The position numbers and the translations under genes were made by a program. Positions 35,859 through 45,254 of a stretch of 64,000 nt of DNA are shown here, piece after piece. The stretch spans positions 1 through 64,000 of the forward strand of contig OW818654.1 in NCBI GenBank assembly GCA_942492935.1. Direction: 5' to 3'. Within the stretch, counting starts at the first letter, position 1, and each line of letters begins with the position of its first letter. Below the pieces are notes generated by a model, which saw only the letters and a list, made by a program, of their open reading frames with translations, made no database searches and was not told the DNA's origin. Source of the stretch: JANJUO01 sp942492935 (GTDB taxonomy: Bacteria > Bacteroidota > Ignavibacteria > Kapaibacteriales > UBA2268).

Positions 35859-35889
35859 CAAAATTACTATATTCTTTTGATATTTCAAA
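35859..35889 (-). promoter_or_regulatory. Bacteroidota-type promoter of rplS
   Basis: On the minus strand TTTG (35886-35889), 19 bases, then TAATTTTG (35859-35866), matching the Bacteroidota -33/-7 consensus TTTG / TAnnTTTG. It lies 30 bases before the GTG start. Confidence 0.6.
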
Positions 35890-36003
35890 GAAAAAAATTA
35901 CATATTTAACTTAAAATCAAATAATTATAATTAAATGTTTACCTAATTCCAATTCTTATAATAGCAATGATATTTGCATACTACAATCTTGCAAGTCCCA
36001 ACA

Positions 36004-37512
36004 TTATTTCTTTTCTGGCTTTAAATGTGGGAAGAATAGTACGTCCCTAATTGATGTTTCACCAGTAAGGAGCATTATCAATCTATCCATTCCTAATCCA
36101 AGACCGGCAGTAGGAGGCATTCCAACTTCTAATGCCAATAAGAAATCATCATCAACCACCATTGCTTCTTCATCACCATCAGCTCTATTTCTTGCCTGTT
36201 CTTCAAGGCGAGCTCGCTGGTCGCGTGGGTCATTCAATTCAGAGAAACAATTTGCATATTCAGCACCATTTATAAATAATTCAAATCGTTCAACAAGTCC
36301 TTCCTCTATACGGTGCTTCTTTGCAAGTGGCGACATTTCAACTGGATAATCCAATACAAACGTTGGCTGAATTAAATGTGGCTCAACTTTTTCTTTGAAA
36401 ATTTCATCAAGAATTTTCATACTGCTCATAGTTTTATCTGTATGAATATTTAATTTTCCTGAAATTTCAATTAATTCATCTTTTGTTTTACCTTTTAAAT
36501 CATATCCAGTATGCTCTTTATATAAATCGAACATTTTAGCACGTTTGAATGGTCTTGCAAGGGAAATTTGTTTGCCGTCAAATTCAATTTCGGTAGTATT
36601 ATTGACAGCAAAACATGCTTCACTAATCATTTTTTCAGTTAAATCAAGCATCCACATATAATCATTATATGCTACATACAGCTCAAGCATAGAAAATTCA
36701 GGGTTATGTGTTCTGTCCATTCCCTCATTTCTGAAATTCTTACCAATTTCATAAACTCCTTCATAGCCACCTACAATCAATCTTTTCAGGTACAATTCTA
36801 ATGCAATTCTCAAATAGAATTGAACATCAAGAGCATTGTGATGAGTGATAAAAGGTCTTGCACTCGCACCGCCATAAAGAGGTTGGAGTGTAGGGGTATC
36901 TACTTCGAGATAGCCCAAATCATCTAAAAATCTACGAACAAATGTCATAATTTTTGAGCGTTTAACAAATGTTTCCCTTACATTTGGATTAACAATCAAA
37001 TCCATATAACGTCTGCGATAGCGGAGTTCTTTATCAGCAAAAGCATCGTGGATAATTTTATTGCCTTCGTCATCAATTTCTTCTTTTGCAACAGGGAGTG
37101 GAGTTAGTGATTTACAGAGCATTTCAACAGATTTGGCATGAACCGAAACCTCGCCTGTGCGTGTACGGAAACCGAATCCTGTTACGCCAACAATGTCACC
37201 TATGTCATAAAGTTTGAATAACTCGTAAAATTCAGGCATATCATCTTTTTTGATATATACTTGAATTTTGCCAGATTGGTCAAGAACATGAAAGAAACTT
37301 GCTTTGCCCATTTTGCGGATACTCATAATTCTACCCGCAATTGAAACACTTGCAAATTCTTCGGGTGCATCATCTTTAAATCCATCAAGAATTTCGAGTG
37401 CTGAATGGGTTTTATTATATGAATAAGGATAAGGATTTACTCCAGCTTGTTCAAGTAAATGCAACTCTTCTTCTCGTCTTAATTCTTGGTCATTTTTTTG
37501 TATGTCAGCCAT
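36004..37512 (-). CDS. lysS: Lysyl-tRNA synthetase, class II
   Basis: 502 residues. OB-fold anticodon-binding domain first (VSIAGRIMSIRKMGKASFFH, GDIVGVTGFGFRTRTGEVSV). Class II catalytic core: motif 1 around RSKIMTFVRRFLDDLGYLEV, motif 2 FRNEGMDRTHNPEFSMLE, motif 3 GLGLGMDRLIMLLTG. Attaches lysine to tRNA-Lys in the cytoplasm. ATG at 37512; 174 bases separate it from rplS downstream, with the rplS promoter in between, so the two are separate units. Confidence 0.97.
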   Translation of the reverse strand: MADIQKNDQELRREEELHLLEQAGVNPYPYSYNKTHSALEILDGFKDDAPEEFASVSIAGRIMSIRKMGKASFFHVLDQSGKIQVYIKKDDMPEFYELFKLYDIGDIVGVTGFGFRTRTGEVSVHAKSVEMLCKSLTPLPVAKEEIDDEGNKIIHDAFADKELRYRRRYMDLIVNPNVRETFVKRSKIMTFVRRFLDDLGYLEVDTPTLQPLYGGASARPFITHHNALDVQFYLRIALELYLKRLIVGGYEGVYEIGKNFRNEGMDRTHNPEFSMLELYVAYNDYMWMLDLTEKMISEACFAVNNTTEIEFDGKQISLARPFKRAKMFDLYKEHTGYDLKGKTKDELIEISGKLNIHTDKTMSSMKILDEIFKEKVEPHLIQPTFVLDYPVEMSPLAKKHRIEEGLVERFELFINGAEYANCFSELNDPRDQRARLEEQARNRADGDEEAMVVDDDFLLALEVGMPPTAGLGLGMDRLIMLLTGETSIRDVLFFPHLKPEKK

Positions 37513-37653
37513 ATTTTAAAACTTAAATATATTTGTAATTTTTGAATTATCTAAACTTGCAATTTACGAATTTACAATGATATAGCAAAAAAGCGAAATA
37601 ATTTGTTTCAATTTATTGGAAATTTTGAGTGAAATTGAATAGTTTACTATAGC

Positions 37654-37684
37654 AAAATATCTCAAATTAAATTTGAGATATTTT
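37654..37684 (-). terminator. Terminator of the sigma/anti-sigma/lipoprotein operon
   Basis: Perfect 15-bp inverted repeat AAAATATCTCAAATT / AATTTGAGATATTTT with one base between, 77 bp past the stop of the lipoprotein gene. No T-run beyond the stem, so efficiency is uncertain. Confidence 0.55.
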
Positions 37685-37760
37685 ACATTTTCATATTATG
37701 TTTTTTTTGAGGATTTCAATCAACATTGATAATCTGTTCATTAATTTTATACTTTTTTTA

Positions 37761-38795
37761 TTATATTGAAACACCTTTAATCACAAAATAATATTCTCCA
37801 TTGCTTGTTGGAATGGTAAATGTACCGCTAAATTTACCTTTATGTGATGGAGCTGTTATAGTTAAACTTCGACTTAACAAACTTCCTTTGTTTAAAACAA
37901 TGTTGTTTAAATCTACATCAAGTTTTGCTCCATATTGAGAAAAGAATCTGTAATCATAAATAATAATATTTTTATCAGTATTATTTTCGAAAAGCTGAAT
38001 ATTTTTCGATTTGTTTGTACCTGCAGCCACATCACCAAAATCAATAACCAATTCTTTTTGAATTAAATTTGGGTCAGTAAAATCTGCAGATGGAATAATT
38101 GTATAAGTTGTTTCTAAAAAAGATTCCAATTCATTTTGGTTATAAGTTTCTGCTTTAACTATACCGAAATCAGGTGCAAAATATATACTTCTAAGTGGTG
38201 TTGGATATTTTATTTGATTCTTTTTTCCTTCATACCAAGTTGTATATTTTATAACATTTTTCTTTCCTATTTCCGTTTCATAAGCGTTTATTTGCTCTGA
38301 AGTTGTCCATTGATAAAGGGTATCAGATATATAATCTGAAGAATAATAAAACTGACTTGCAAGATATTTGTTATTTGTAATCGGGTACTGGGCTTCAAGC
38401 GATGATTTACTTTCGCAAATATTGCATTTTGCCCATAATCCAACATCTGTATTAGCCATATAAATTTCTCTTTCAGCAAAGTTCATAAATGGATAACTAA
38501 TGATAAACCATTTTTCTGAAGGTTTTTCAGGGAGTGGAGTTGGTCCACTTACTACATAAAGCGAGTCAACATAGACAAATGTACCCATTTCGTCTTTATT
38601 ATTTGAAACAACTTTATAATACCACTTATTACCTTCCTTTAATGGCAAAATAACATCTTGTTCTTGATTTGGTTTTAATGAATTATATTCCAGCTTTGTA
38701 ATTTTAATATTTTTATCAGCATCTACAACATCATCACAGGAACTGATAAGAGATATAAAAATGAAGCTAACAATCATCATATAATATTTATACAT
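37761..38795 (-). CDS. Hypothetical lipoprotein, last gene of the sigma-factor operon
   Basis: 344 residues. Lipoprotein signal with lipobox ending FISLISSC at C20, followed by DDVVDAD (Asp at +2). Residues 48-230 contain LKEGNKWYYKVVSNN and Tyr/Trp-rich strands, reminiscent of domains that start P-L-x-x-G-N-x-W-x-Y in Bacteroidota surface lipoproteins. The last 95 residues (FGDVAAGTNKSKNIQLFEN ... SLTITAPSHKGKFSGTF) look like an Ig-type ASH domain. Only 12 bp separate it from the anti-sigma-like gene, so it is probably part of the same regulon. Function unknown. Confidence 0.7.
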   Translation of the reverse strand: MYKYYMMIVSFIFISLISSCDDVVDADKNIKITKLEYNSLKPNQEQDVILPLKEGNKWYYKVVSNNKDEMGTFVYVDSLYVVSGPTPLPEKPSEKWFIISYPFMNFAEREIYMANTDVGLWAKCNICESKSSLEAQYPITNNKYLASQFYYSSDYISDTLYQWTTSEQINAYETEIGKKNVIKYTTWYEGKKNQIKYPTPLRSIYFAPDFGIVKAETYNQNELESFLETTYTIIPSADFTDPNLIQKELVIDFGDVAAGTNKSKNIQLFENNTDKNIIIYDYRFFSQYGAKLDVDLNNIVLNKGSLLSRSLTITAPSHKGKFSGTFTIPTSNGEYYFVIKGVSI

Positions 38796-38807
38796 AGAAA
38801 CACCTTT

Positions 38808-39950
38808 TTATAATTTAAAAATAATACCATAATTAATACCGATTTTATTTGAAATATTTGATTTATTTTGATGATAATAAAGCAGATTTGAAATTTCTGC
38901 CTCTAAAATTAGTTTTATATTATCACCAAAAAAGTATTCAATAGATGCACTGCCACGCGTTGCAATACCATATTGATTTGCTCCGATTTCAAATTTTCCA
39001 AAAATATCAATATTGTCCACATTTGCTAAATAGTATTTTGAAAAAATTCCAATTGTTAAAAAATTTGGATTCTGCTCATATAAGAATAATTGTCCCACAG
39101 AATCTTTGCTTAAATAGTTTAAAAAGAAATTTTCATTACGTAAATTTGCACCCAGTATAATATTTTCATTGTACTGGTAATTAATACTTAATAAAAGATT
39201 TTTCAATTTAGAATCACTTGCACTTATTGTTTCATTTTCCAAACTCCACATTTCCGAGTTTTTAAATTCTAAAGAAAATTCACCTATATTATTAGTAAAA
39301 TTATTTTGTTGGAAAATTGGCAATTCAAGAAATTCTCTCTTTGAATTATATTTGTCATCATTATTTTTCATCTCAAATGCTCGTTTTTTAATTTCGGTTG
39401 TTTCAAATAGTAAGTTATTTAATTTTGGATTAATATTGATTTCTTTAGAATTATTATTGTAATTTATAGTTTTAGGAAATTCACTTCTTAAAATCGTATC
39501 ATAATTTTTAATACTTGCATTTTCGATGAATGTAATTTCTGGCATTTTGTATAATTGGTCGTTATTATACTTAGAAATTTTATCCTCAGATAATAGAGAA
39601 TTGTTATTAATAATAAACAAAGTAAAAAATAAAGTAAGCAAAATTGAACTTGCCGATGATACAAGCATTTTAAAACTACTTTTCGAGTAAAATTTAGAAG
39701 TGGCAGATGGTTTTGGCGAATTAATTTCAATTGGTATATTAAAACCAAGTTGAGCAAAAATATTGTTTGTGAGTTGCGGAGGCGGTATATGAGCTGTTGC
39801 TGTTTTTTTGAATGTGTTTTCAATTTTTATGAAATTTCTGAATTGATTTCTCAACTCATAATCTGAATTCAATTCTAAAAAAAAATGTTCTTCATCTGAA
39901 CTTGTTAGCAAGCCATCTATATAATTTTTAAATAATTCATACTTTTCCAT
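38808..39950 (-). CDS. Anti-sigma-factor-like transmembrane protein with C-terminal outer-membrane-barrel-like domain
   Basis: 380 residues. Residues 1-70 (YELFKNYIDGLLTSSDEEHF FLELNSDYELRNQFRNFI) look like a cytoplasmic anti-sigma domain without the zinc Cys/His. One membrane helix lies near 95-116 (MLVSSASSILLTLFFTLFII). A 150-residue linker follows, and the last 130 residues alternate like beta-barrel strands (LLLSINYQYNENIILGANLR, FLTIGIFSKYYLANVDNIDI, NKIGINYGIIFKL) ending in Leu after an aromatic-rich strand. It is 9 bp after the sigma gene. The barrel-like end on an anti-sigma protein is unusual; a periplasmic sensor is the alternative. Confidence 0.65.
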   Translation of the reverse strand: MEKYELFKNYIDGLLTSSDEEHFFLELNSDYELRNQFRNFIKIENTFKKTATAHIPPPQLTNNIFAQLGFNIPIEINSPKPSATSKFYSKSSFKMLVSSASSILLTLFFTLFIINNNSLLSEDKISKYNNDQLYKMPEITFIENASIKNYDTILRSEFPKTINYNNNSKEININPKLNNLLFETTEIKKRAFEMKNNDDKYNSKREFLELPIFQQNNFTNNIGEFSLEFKNSEMWSLENETISASDSKLKNLLLSINYQYNENIILGANLRNENFFLNYLSKDSVGQLFLYEQNPNFLTIGIFSKYYLANVDNIDIFGKFEIGANQYGIATRGSASIEYFFGDNIKLILEAEISNLLYYHQNKSNISNKIGINYGIIFKL

Positions 39951-39959
39951 AAAGTTTAC

Positions 39960-40535
39960 CTATTGAATCAAATATGGTTGCAAAAATTCACTTATTTTTT
40001 TCATTGCTCTTTCGAATCGTTTTCTGATTGTAGGAGCGCTTTCATTGCAAAGCTTTGCTATTTCAACTAATTTCATATCACCAAACCAATATAGCAAAAT
40101 CACATCTTTATATATTTCATCAAGATTATTTATAGCAATATTCAACATTTTATATTCTTCCTCTTTTTCCAAATCCATTTTAAAATTAAAGGGGTCTGAA
40201 ATTGCTTCCAAAATATCATAATCAAGATTTTCTGTCAATCTTCTCTTATTTGTACCACTATGTTTAAATTTATTTATTGCTAAATTTCTTGCAATAGCCA
40301 ACAAATATGGTAAAATTTGATTAGTTCTTTTACCATCGTTAATTGACTTATAAAATTTAATCCAAGTTTCTTGTGCTAATTCATCTGCTTCATCTTTGGA
40401 ATTGGATTGATACAAACAATATCCATATACTTGTGATGAATATTTAAAATAAATAAAACTGAATACATCATTTGCTGAAATATTTTCATTCAGTAAATTA
40501 ACTAACTCATTATCATTTAAATTACTATAATCCAT
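39960..40535 (-). CDS. ECF-type RNA polymerase sigma factor
   Basis: 191 residues. Region 2 YCLYQSNSKDEADELAQETW then IKFYKS, region 4 NLDEIYKDVILLYWFGDMKL then VEIAKLCNESAPTIRKRFER, the helix-turn-helix for the -35 element. First gene of a three-gene operon with its likely membrane-bound antagonist (9 bp downstream) and a lipoprotein. It should direct transcription of an envelope-related regulon when the anti-sigma protein releases it. ATG at 40535 has no strong SD. Confidence 0.9.
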   Translation of the reverse strand: MDYSNLNDNELVNLLNENISANDVFSFIYFKYSSQVYGYCLYQSNSKDEADELAQETWIKFYKSINDGKRTNQILPYLLAIARNLAINKFKHSGTNKRRLTENLDYDILEAISDPFNFKMDLEKEEEYKMLNIAINNLDEIYKDVILLYWFGDMKLVEIAKLCNESAPTIRKRFERAMKKISEFLQPYLIQ

Positions 40536-40692
40536 TCTTCAAATTTAATAAATTTGCACCACTCTCAATATAGTAAACAAGAAAAAATTAAAAACGTGAC
40601 AAAAAAAATTAAAATATTAACTGCCTGTTGCTCAAATAATATGAAATGTTATTTCATTTGGTAAAGCCACGAGTTGATTATTGCATCTGCAA
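40536..40692. other. Upstream region of the sigma gene with a CTGTTGCTCAA element end
   Basis: 40619-40634 CTGCCTGTTGCTCAAA is a diverged left end of the CAGTCTGTTG element, followed by GAAATGTTATTTC (hairpin) and GTAAAGCCACGAG, which parallels the GTGGCTTTAGCCAC core of the copy at 23511. The promoter of the sigma operon must lie within 40536-40600. Confidence 0.4.
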
Positions 40693-40927
40693 GGGTCTGC
40701 CTCAAAAGGTCTTTTTTAGTTGTTTTCATTTTTGAAGATTGTGAATAATTTATATATATTTCAACAACTTAGTGCGAATTGGATTCTGAAACAAGTTCAA
40801 AATGACGATTTGTTTCCCGTGTCATTCCGCACTTGATGTGGAATATCTATAGAAAATGGATTCCTCACTTTGTTACCAATGACATCTTTTTTCCTTACAT
40901 CAGTATGACGACTTTTGAGGCAGATCC
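40693..40927. mobile_element. 235-bp element with 16-bp terminal inverted repeats
   Basis: GGGTCTGCCTCAAAAG (40693-40708) pairs with CTTTTGAGGCAGATCC (40912-40927), 15 of 16 matching. The interior holds a REP-like pair (ATTCTGAAACAAGTTCAAAATGAC and GTCATTCCGCACTTGATGTG GAAT). No coding capacity; MITE-like or a recombined repeat. Confidence 0.5.
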
Positions 40928-41496
40928 ACTTAACTTCGGATGAAGGAAATCCTCCTTAATCCCCCTTTAATAAAGGGGGAAAGGGGGATTTGAATTAATG
41001 CTACATTGAAGGGTCTGAAACAATCTACCAATGACTACAATTTTTTATAATAGTGTCATTTTGCATATTTTTTAAATATATTTGTTCTATTCTTCAGAAT
41101 GACAATTTGTTTCCCGTGTCATTCCGCACTTGATGTGGAATCTCTATAGAAAATGGATTCCTCACTTTGTTCGGAATGACGATATTCAAGAATGGATTCT
41201 GAAACAAGTTCAGAATGACAATTTTTAAACCCCTCCTAAATCCTACCCATGGGGAGGACTTTACATATATTCCTTCCCCTTCGGTCATTGAGCTTGTCGA
41301 AATGGAGAAGGTTAGGCGTTGCACTGAGCTAGTCGAAGTGTGGGGTTTCCTGTTAAAAATTTATTCCCGATGGGAATATCAATGAATTTATTTAATTAAG
41401 CAACAAAAATTCATTATTATATAAATGTATATGAGTAGCTACATATTTTTGACAGCAAGTATAAATCTTAATTTAGGAATTATAACGAATAAAAAA
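40928..41496. repeat. REP-like palindromes and C-type element cluster
   Basis: CCCCCTTTAATAAAGGGGG palindrome at about 40961-40979; GTCATTCCGCACTTGATGTGG at 41118; GGATTCTGAAACAAGTTCAG at 41192; the CCCCTCCTAAATCC...TCCTTCCCC element from 41230 merging into GAGCTTGTCGAAATGGAGAAG GTTAGG at 41290. Short frames in this region are repeat read-through. No gene. Confidence 0.65.
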
Positions 41497-42345
41497 TCAA
41501 TCTATGGCTTCATAAATATTAATACTGCTTTCTCCTTTTTCAGATGATGATATATTTTTCGATTTATAGTCTGTCTCTTTGGTTCCATATTTAAATTTAT
41601 TTTTTTCAGAGAATTTTAATTTTTCTTCAATATTTTGCCTATTCAATTTTTCCTTTTTTAAATCACGAGAGATAGCTGTTAATTCAATAGTTCTACTTTC
41701 AATCAATGATTCAAGATATGATTTGCTAATTTCCAACTGTTCAACCAAATTTTTTAAGTTTGATATATCTTGAAAATGACCAAACATATATAATAATTTA
41801 TCTGCATTTATATCAATAATATTTGATATATTTGCGATTAGCCAAATATTTTCACCATTACTTTTAACAAATCTACATTCAATTGTAAATGATTCTAAAT
41901 TTCTATTAGCCAATTTTAGAAAATTATCAGAAACTTCAATTTGGTCTTCAGGATGAATTAATAAGTCCAAGTTCAAATTTAAAATTTGCCATTCAGTATA
42001 GTCAAGCATTTTATACATTGCTCTATTTACTTTAATAAACTTACCATTTTGGGAAATTAAGCACATACCTGTTGTTGAATTTTCGAATGATGCTCTAAAT
42101 CTATATTCGCTTTCATACAATTCATTTTTAATTTTGATGAAATTTTTTAATTCTCTATTCAGCAAAAAATATATCAATGCTCCACTCATAAGCACGAAAG
42201 CCCATCCTTTCAATGTTTGCAAGTAAGTTAATCTACCAATATCTGTAACCATTGATTCTAATAAAATATCAGAATAAATAATATATACCCCGGCAAATAA
42301 AGTATATGAAAAAACAATTCGAAAAATCATGAAGTTTTTGTTCAT
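41497..42345 (-). CDS. Membrane PAS-domain protein without kinase domain
   Basis: 282 residues from ATG 42345 (a TTG five codons earlier is the alternative). Two membrane helices (IVFSYTLFAGVYIIYSDILL and LKGWAFVLMSGALIYFLL) of the type found at the start of PAS/GGDEF and PAS/kinase sensors. One PAS domain, about 80-200: EYRFRASFENSTTGMCLISQ, NGKFIKVNRAMYKMLDYTEW, TIECRFVKSNGENIWLIANI, LYMFGHFQDISNLK. A coiled coil (LEISKSYLESLIESRTIELT AISRDLKKEKL) follows, then a polar tail with no H-box or ATPase. It may pass a signal to a separate partner, or be a truncated histidine kinase. Confidence 0.75.
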   Translation of the reverse strand: MNKNFMIFRIVFSYTLFAGVYIIYSDILLESMVTDIGRLTYLQTLKGWAFVLMSGALIYFLLNRELKNFIKIKNELYESEYRFRASFENSTTGMCLISQNGKFIKVNRAMYKMLDYTEWQILNLNLDLLIHPEDQIEVSDNFLKLANRNLESFTIECRFVKSNGENIWLIANISNIIDINADKLLYMFGHFQDISNLKNLVEQLEISKSYLESLIESRTIELTAISRDLKKEKLNRQNIEEKLKFSEKNKFKYGTKETDYKSKNISSSEKGESSINIYEAID

Positions 42346-42528
42346 AGTATAACCAAGCAAAGTATATTTTTTGTTAATTATTAGATTTATTCTTCAGTTT
42401 AAATTTTAAAATGCAATATTAAGTAATTTAATATTATTTTCAAAACTATTTTTTATCATTGTTAAATTTAATACTTGATTAAAACGTCTCAATAATTTGA
42501 AATATATATTTTCCTTTTTGAGAAAAAA

Positions 42529-44643
42529 ATGAATAAAGTAATTTTCTATTTTTGTATATTATTTTTTGGTTTATCAATAGTTGAAGCAAGAAATATACCT
42601 TATTTCTTAGATAACGAACCAGATTTAAAAAATACCACTGAAATCGAACATCTAAATTGTTTCCATAAATATAAATTTTCTGCTGAACAATTGCAAAGTG
42701 AAAGCAAGATTATTTATCGACCTTATGATGTGTTGTCTTATAATCTATTTTTGGACTGGACAAATCCACTATCAACTACCGGCACAAATTCTGTTTCTGA
42801 CAGGACTTTCTCAGGAAGAAATATAATCAAAATGAGAATTGACTCAAATAATGTTAGTTCAATTATATTAGATGCAGGCAAACTTATTATTGATTCTATT
42901 CATTACAAAGATAATTTAATAAAAAATGTGTCCGTAGTAGATAAGAAAGCCGAAATTAAATTTACTAAAAATTTTAATTCAGGTGATATAGTTGAATTAT
43001 CAATATTTTATAGATATGTTGATACTATAAATATTGGTTTTTATCTTTATCCAAAAGGAATTCAGAAAAATAATACAATTAACGAGGAAAGAATTGCTTA
43101 TACAATGAGCGAACCGACTGACGCAAGATTATGGATGCCATGCAATGATAATCCTCACGACAAAGCATATTCTTCAATATCAGTAAAAGTACCATTTGGT
43201 TTTAATGTTGCATCAAATGGGTTGCTTGATAGTGTTGTTCATTTTGCTGATGGCGACATATTCTATTGGAATGAAACATCACCTATTGCCACTTATTTAA
43301 TGTTAGTCGCTGCTTCCAAATTTTACAATTATTCTGACTGGTATTATAAGGTAACAAATACATCAGATTCAGTTGAGATTAAATATTATCTATGGGCAGG
43401 AGATTACAATGATGATATAAATCAAGGTGAGTATAACGGTAAAAGAGCTTACAAAAATACTGTTTTTATGATGAATTTCTTTTCCAATACTTTTGGAGAG
43501 TATCCATTCAGCAAATATGGTATTGCTACTCTTAATCCGTTCAATATGGGTGGAATGGAACATCAAACAATGACAACCGTGCATAGAAATTATTTAAAAA
43601 GCTATGGCGAAAATGTTTTAGCCCATGAGCTTGCTCATCAATGGCTGGGAGATTTGATAACTTGTGCTACTTGGAATGATATTTGGATAAATGAAGGAGG
43701 TGCCACTTGGAGTGAAACATTATACAGAGGTTGGTTACTGAATAGCGAAGATGAATATTATAATTATTTGATGAATCAAAGAAAAGCATACCTTGATGCA
43801 ATTTCGCTTCATAAAAATCCAATTTATGGCATACCTACAGCATATATATTTTTGGTTTATCAATTGACATATATTAAAGCTGGGCAGGTTTACCACATGT
43901 TATATTCAATGCTCGGTAAAGAAAAATTCCTTGCTGGATTTAGGGAATTACTCAATAGGAATAAATTTAAAAGTCTCGAAACATATCAATATGTAAATGA
44001 ATTCAAATTGCAGTTTCCTGATTCACCAATAGATTTAGATACATTTTTCAATCAATGGCTTTTCCAACCTGGGCATCCGGAAATTAAACTTAATTATCTT
44101 GTTGAGCCAATTGATTTTCAAGAATATAATCTAAATGTGAAAATTAATCAAATGCAAAAAAATAATGATAATATGCCGAATGTGCCTATTTTTCACCTTC
44201 CAATTACACTTTTTCTTGATTACGAATCAAGAACAGATACAATCAAATATGTTATAAGCAAAGAAATTAATGAAAATAATTTTCTTATAAAAGAAAAACC
44301 AAAAAATATTCGATTTGATTATAAAAATGTACTATGCAATTATAATGAAAATTTGGTTCTAAGCGTATCTGATGAAATACTTGAAAAAAGTATTCAAATC
44401 TCTCCAAATCCAAGTATCGGAATTGCAGAGTTAAAATTTGAACTTACAAATGATGAATTTATTGAAATTGAAATTGCTGACAATCTTGGTAATATCAGAA
44501 CAAAACAATTTTCTGGTTTTCTTAATTCAGGCACATTCAATTTGAAACTTGATGTATCATATTTACAGCAAGGTGTTTATTATGTAATTATTAAAACAAA
44601 AAACAATTATAAAATTGAAAAAATGATAATTTTAAAACCATAA
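42529..44643 (+). CDS. Active-type M1 family metallopeptidase with T9SS sorting domain
   Basis: 704 residues. Signal peptide 1-20 (VIFYFCILFFGLSIVEA). N-terminal beta domain, then the M1 core: GMEHQTMT (the GAMEN-like exopeptidase motif here reads GGMEH), zinc motif HELAHQWLGDL with H366, E367, H370, and third ligand E389 in NDIWINEGGATWSE. FFNQWLFQPGHPEI ends the core. The last 80 residues (ISPNPSIGIAELKF ... IADNLGNIRTKQF ... QQGVYYVIIKTK) are a type A sorting domain. A secreted or surface zinc aminopeptidase. It contrasts with the two M1-like proteins at 18.2-23 kb, which have lost the metal ligands. Confidence 0.93.
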   Translation: MNKVIFYFCILFFGLSIVEARNIPYFLDNEPDLKNTTEIEHLNCFHKYKFSAEQLQSESKIIYRPYDVLSYNLFLDWTNPLSTTGTNSVSDRTFSGRNIIKMRIDSNNVSSIILDAGKLIIDSIHYKDNLIKNVSVVDKKAEIKFTKNFNSGDIVELSIFYRYVDTINIGFYLYPKGIQKNNTINEERIAYTMSEPTDARLWMPCNDNPHDKAYSSISVKVPFGFNVASNGLLDSVVHFADGDIFYWNETSPIATYLMLVAASKFYNYSDWYYKVTNTSDSVEIKYYLWAGDYNDDINQGEYNGKRAYKNTVFMMNFFSNTFGEYPFSKYGIATLNPFNMGGMEHQTMTTVHRNYLKSYGENVLAHELAHQWLGDLITCATWNDIWINEGGATWSETLYRGWLLNSEDEYYNYLMNQRKAYLDAISLHKNPIYGIPTAYIFLVYQLTYIKAGQVYHMLYSMLGKEKFLAGFRELLNRNKFKSLETYQYVNEFKLQFPDSPIDLDTFFNQWLFQPGHPEIKLNYLVEPIDFQEYNLNVKINQMQKNNDNMPNVPIFHLPITLFLDYESRTDTIKYVISKEINENNFLIKEKPKNIRFDYKNVLCNYNENLVLSVSDEILEKSIQISPNPSIGIAELKFELTNDEFIEIEIADNLGNIRTKQFSGFLNSGTFNLKLDVSYLQQGVYYVIIKTKNNYKIEKMIILKP

Positions 44644-44724
44644 TAATTTGATTTAAATAATAAATATTCATAATTTCGTCTTAACTAACTTATTAATTAT
44701 TTGAAATAATTGGAATTAAAATAG

Positions 44725-44925
44725 ATGCAAGAATTACATACAGTTTCACATACATGCCCTTCCTGTGGGGATATGAAAATTATTGAATTACAACCTGATG
44801 AAAAAGTAGAAGATTTACAAGGTTGTGTTTGCGATAGAGAAGTAGGCAATAAGAAAAATCGCAGAAGAAATAATTTTACAAGTATTACTGATTTTGACGA
44901 AAAATCATATCATAATAATAATTGA
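44725..44925 (+). CDS. 66-residue cysteine-motif protein
   Basis: MQELHTVSHTCPSCGDMKII has a CPSCG knuckle and a second pair CVCDREVG near 34, so it may bind one zinc. The C-terminal third is basic then Asn-rich (KKNRRRNNFTSITDF). GGAATTAAAA precedes the ATG and a clear terminator follows 38 bp later, which supports a real monocistronic gene. No recognised family. Confidence 0.55.
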   Translation: MQELHTVSHTCPSCGDMKIIELQPDEKVEDLQGCVCDREVGNKKNRRRNNFTSITDFDEKSYHNNN

Positions 44926-44962
44926 TAATATCAAAATCATAATCCTTATAAAAATTCATAAC

Positions 44963-44999
44963 AAGGTGTTTATATTTGAAAATGTAAACACCTTTTTTA
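44963..44999 (+). terminator. Terminator after the cysteine-motif gene
   Basis: AAGGTGTTTA(n12)TAAACACCTT stem followed by TTTTA. Confidence 0.85.
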
Positions 45000-45254
45000 T
45001 ATAAAAATCAAATCAAATTATTTTCAATCTATCAGTATCGTAAAATAACCAGAACAAATTGTAAATATCAACAGGGTATTTTAAATTATTACTTATGAAA
45101 AAAGTTTGAATGCGTATATTTCTTCATACATTAACTTGAAAATGCTTCAGATTTACGATTCCGATAAAAAAAGATAGCAGAAAAAATTATGTTTGATATG
45201 ATTTAAAATAATTATAAATTTGTACCGAATATAATAAAAAATGGAAGTGGAAAA
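45000..45254 (+). other. Leader region of the first accessory gene
   Basis: AT-rich, no coding frame. A GGAAGTGGAAAA stretch at 45243-45254 provides a weak ribosome site for ATG 45255. No repeat seen. Confidence 0.4.

Noticed and set aside
41094..41324. 76-residue frame on the minus strand
   Set aside because: Translation of REP-like repeats (FRRGLKIVILNLFQNPFLN is the typical repeat read-through product).
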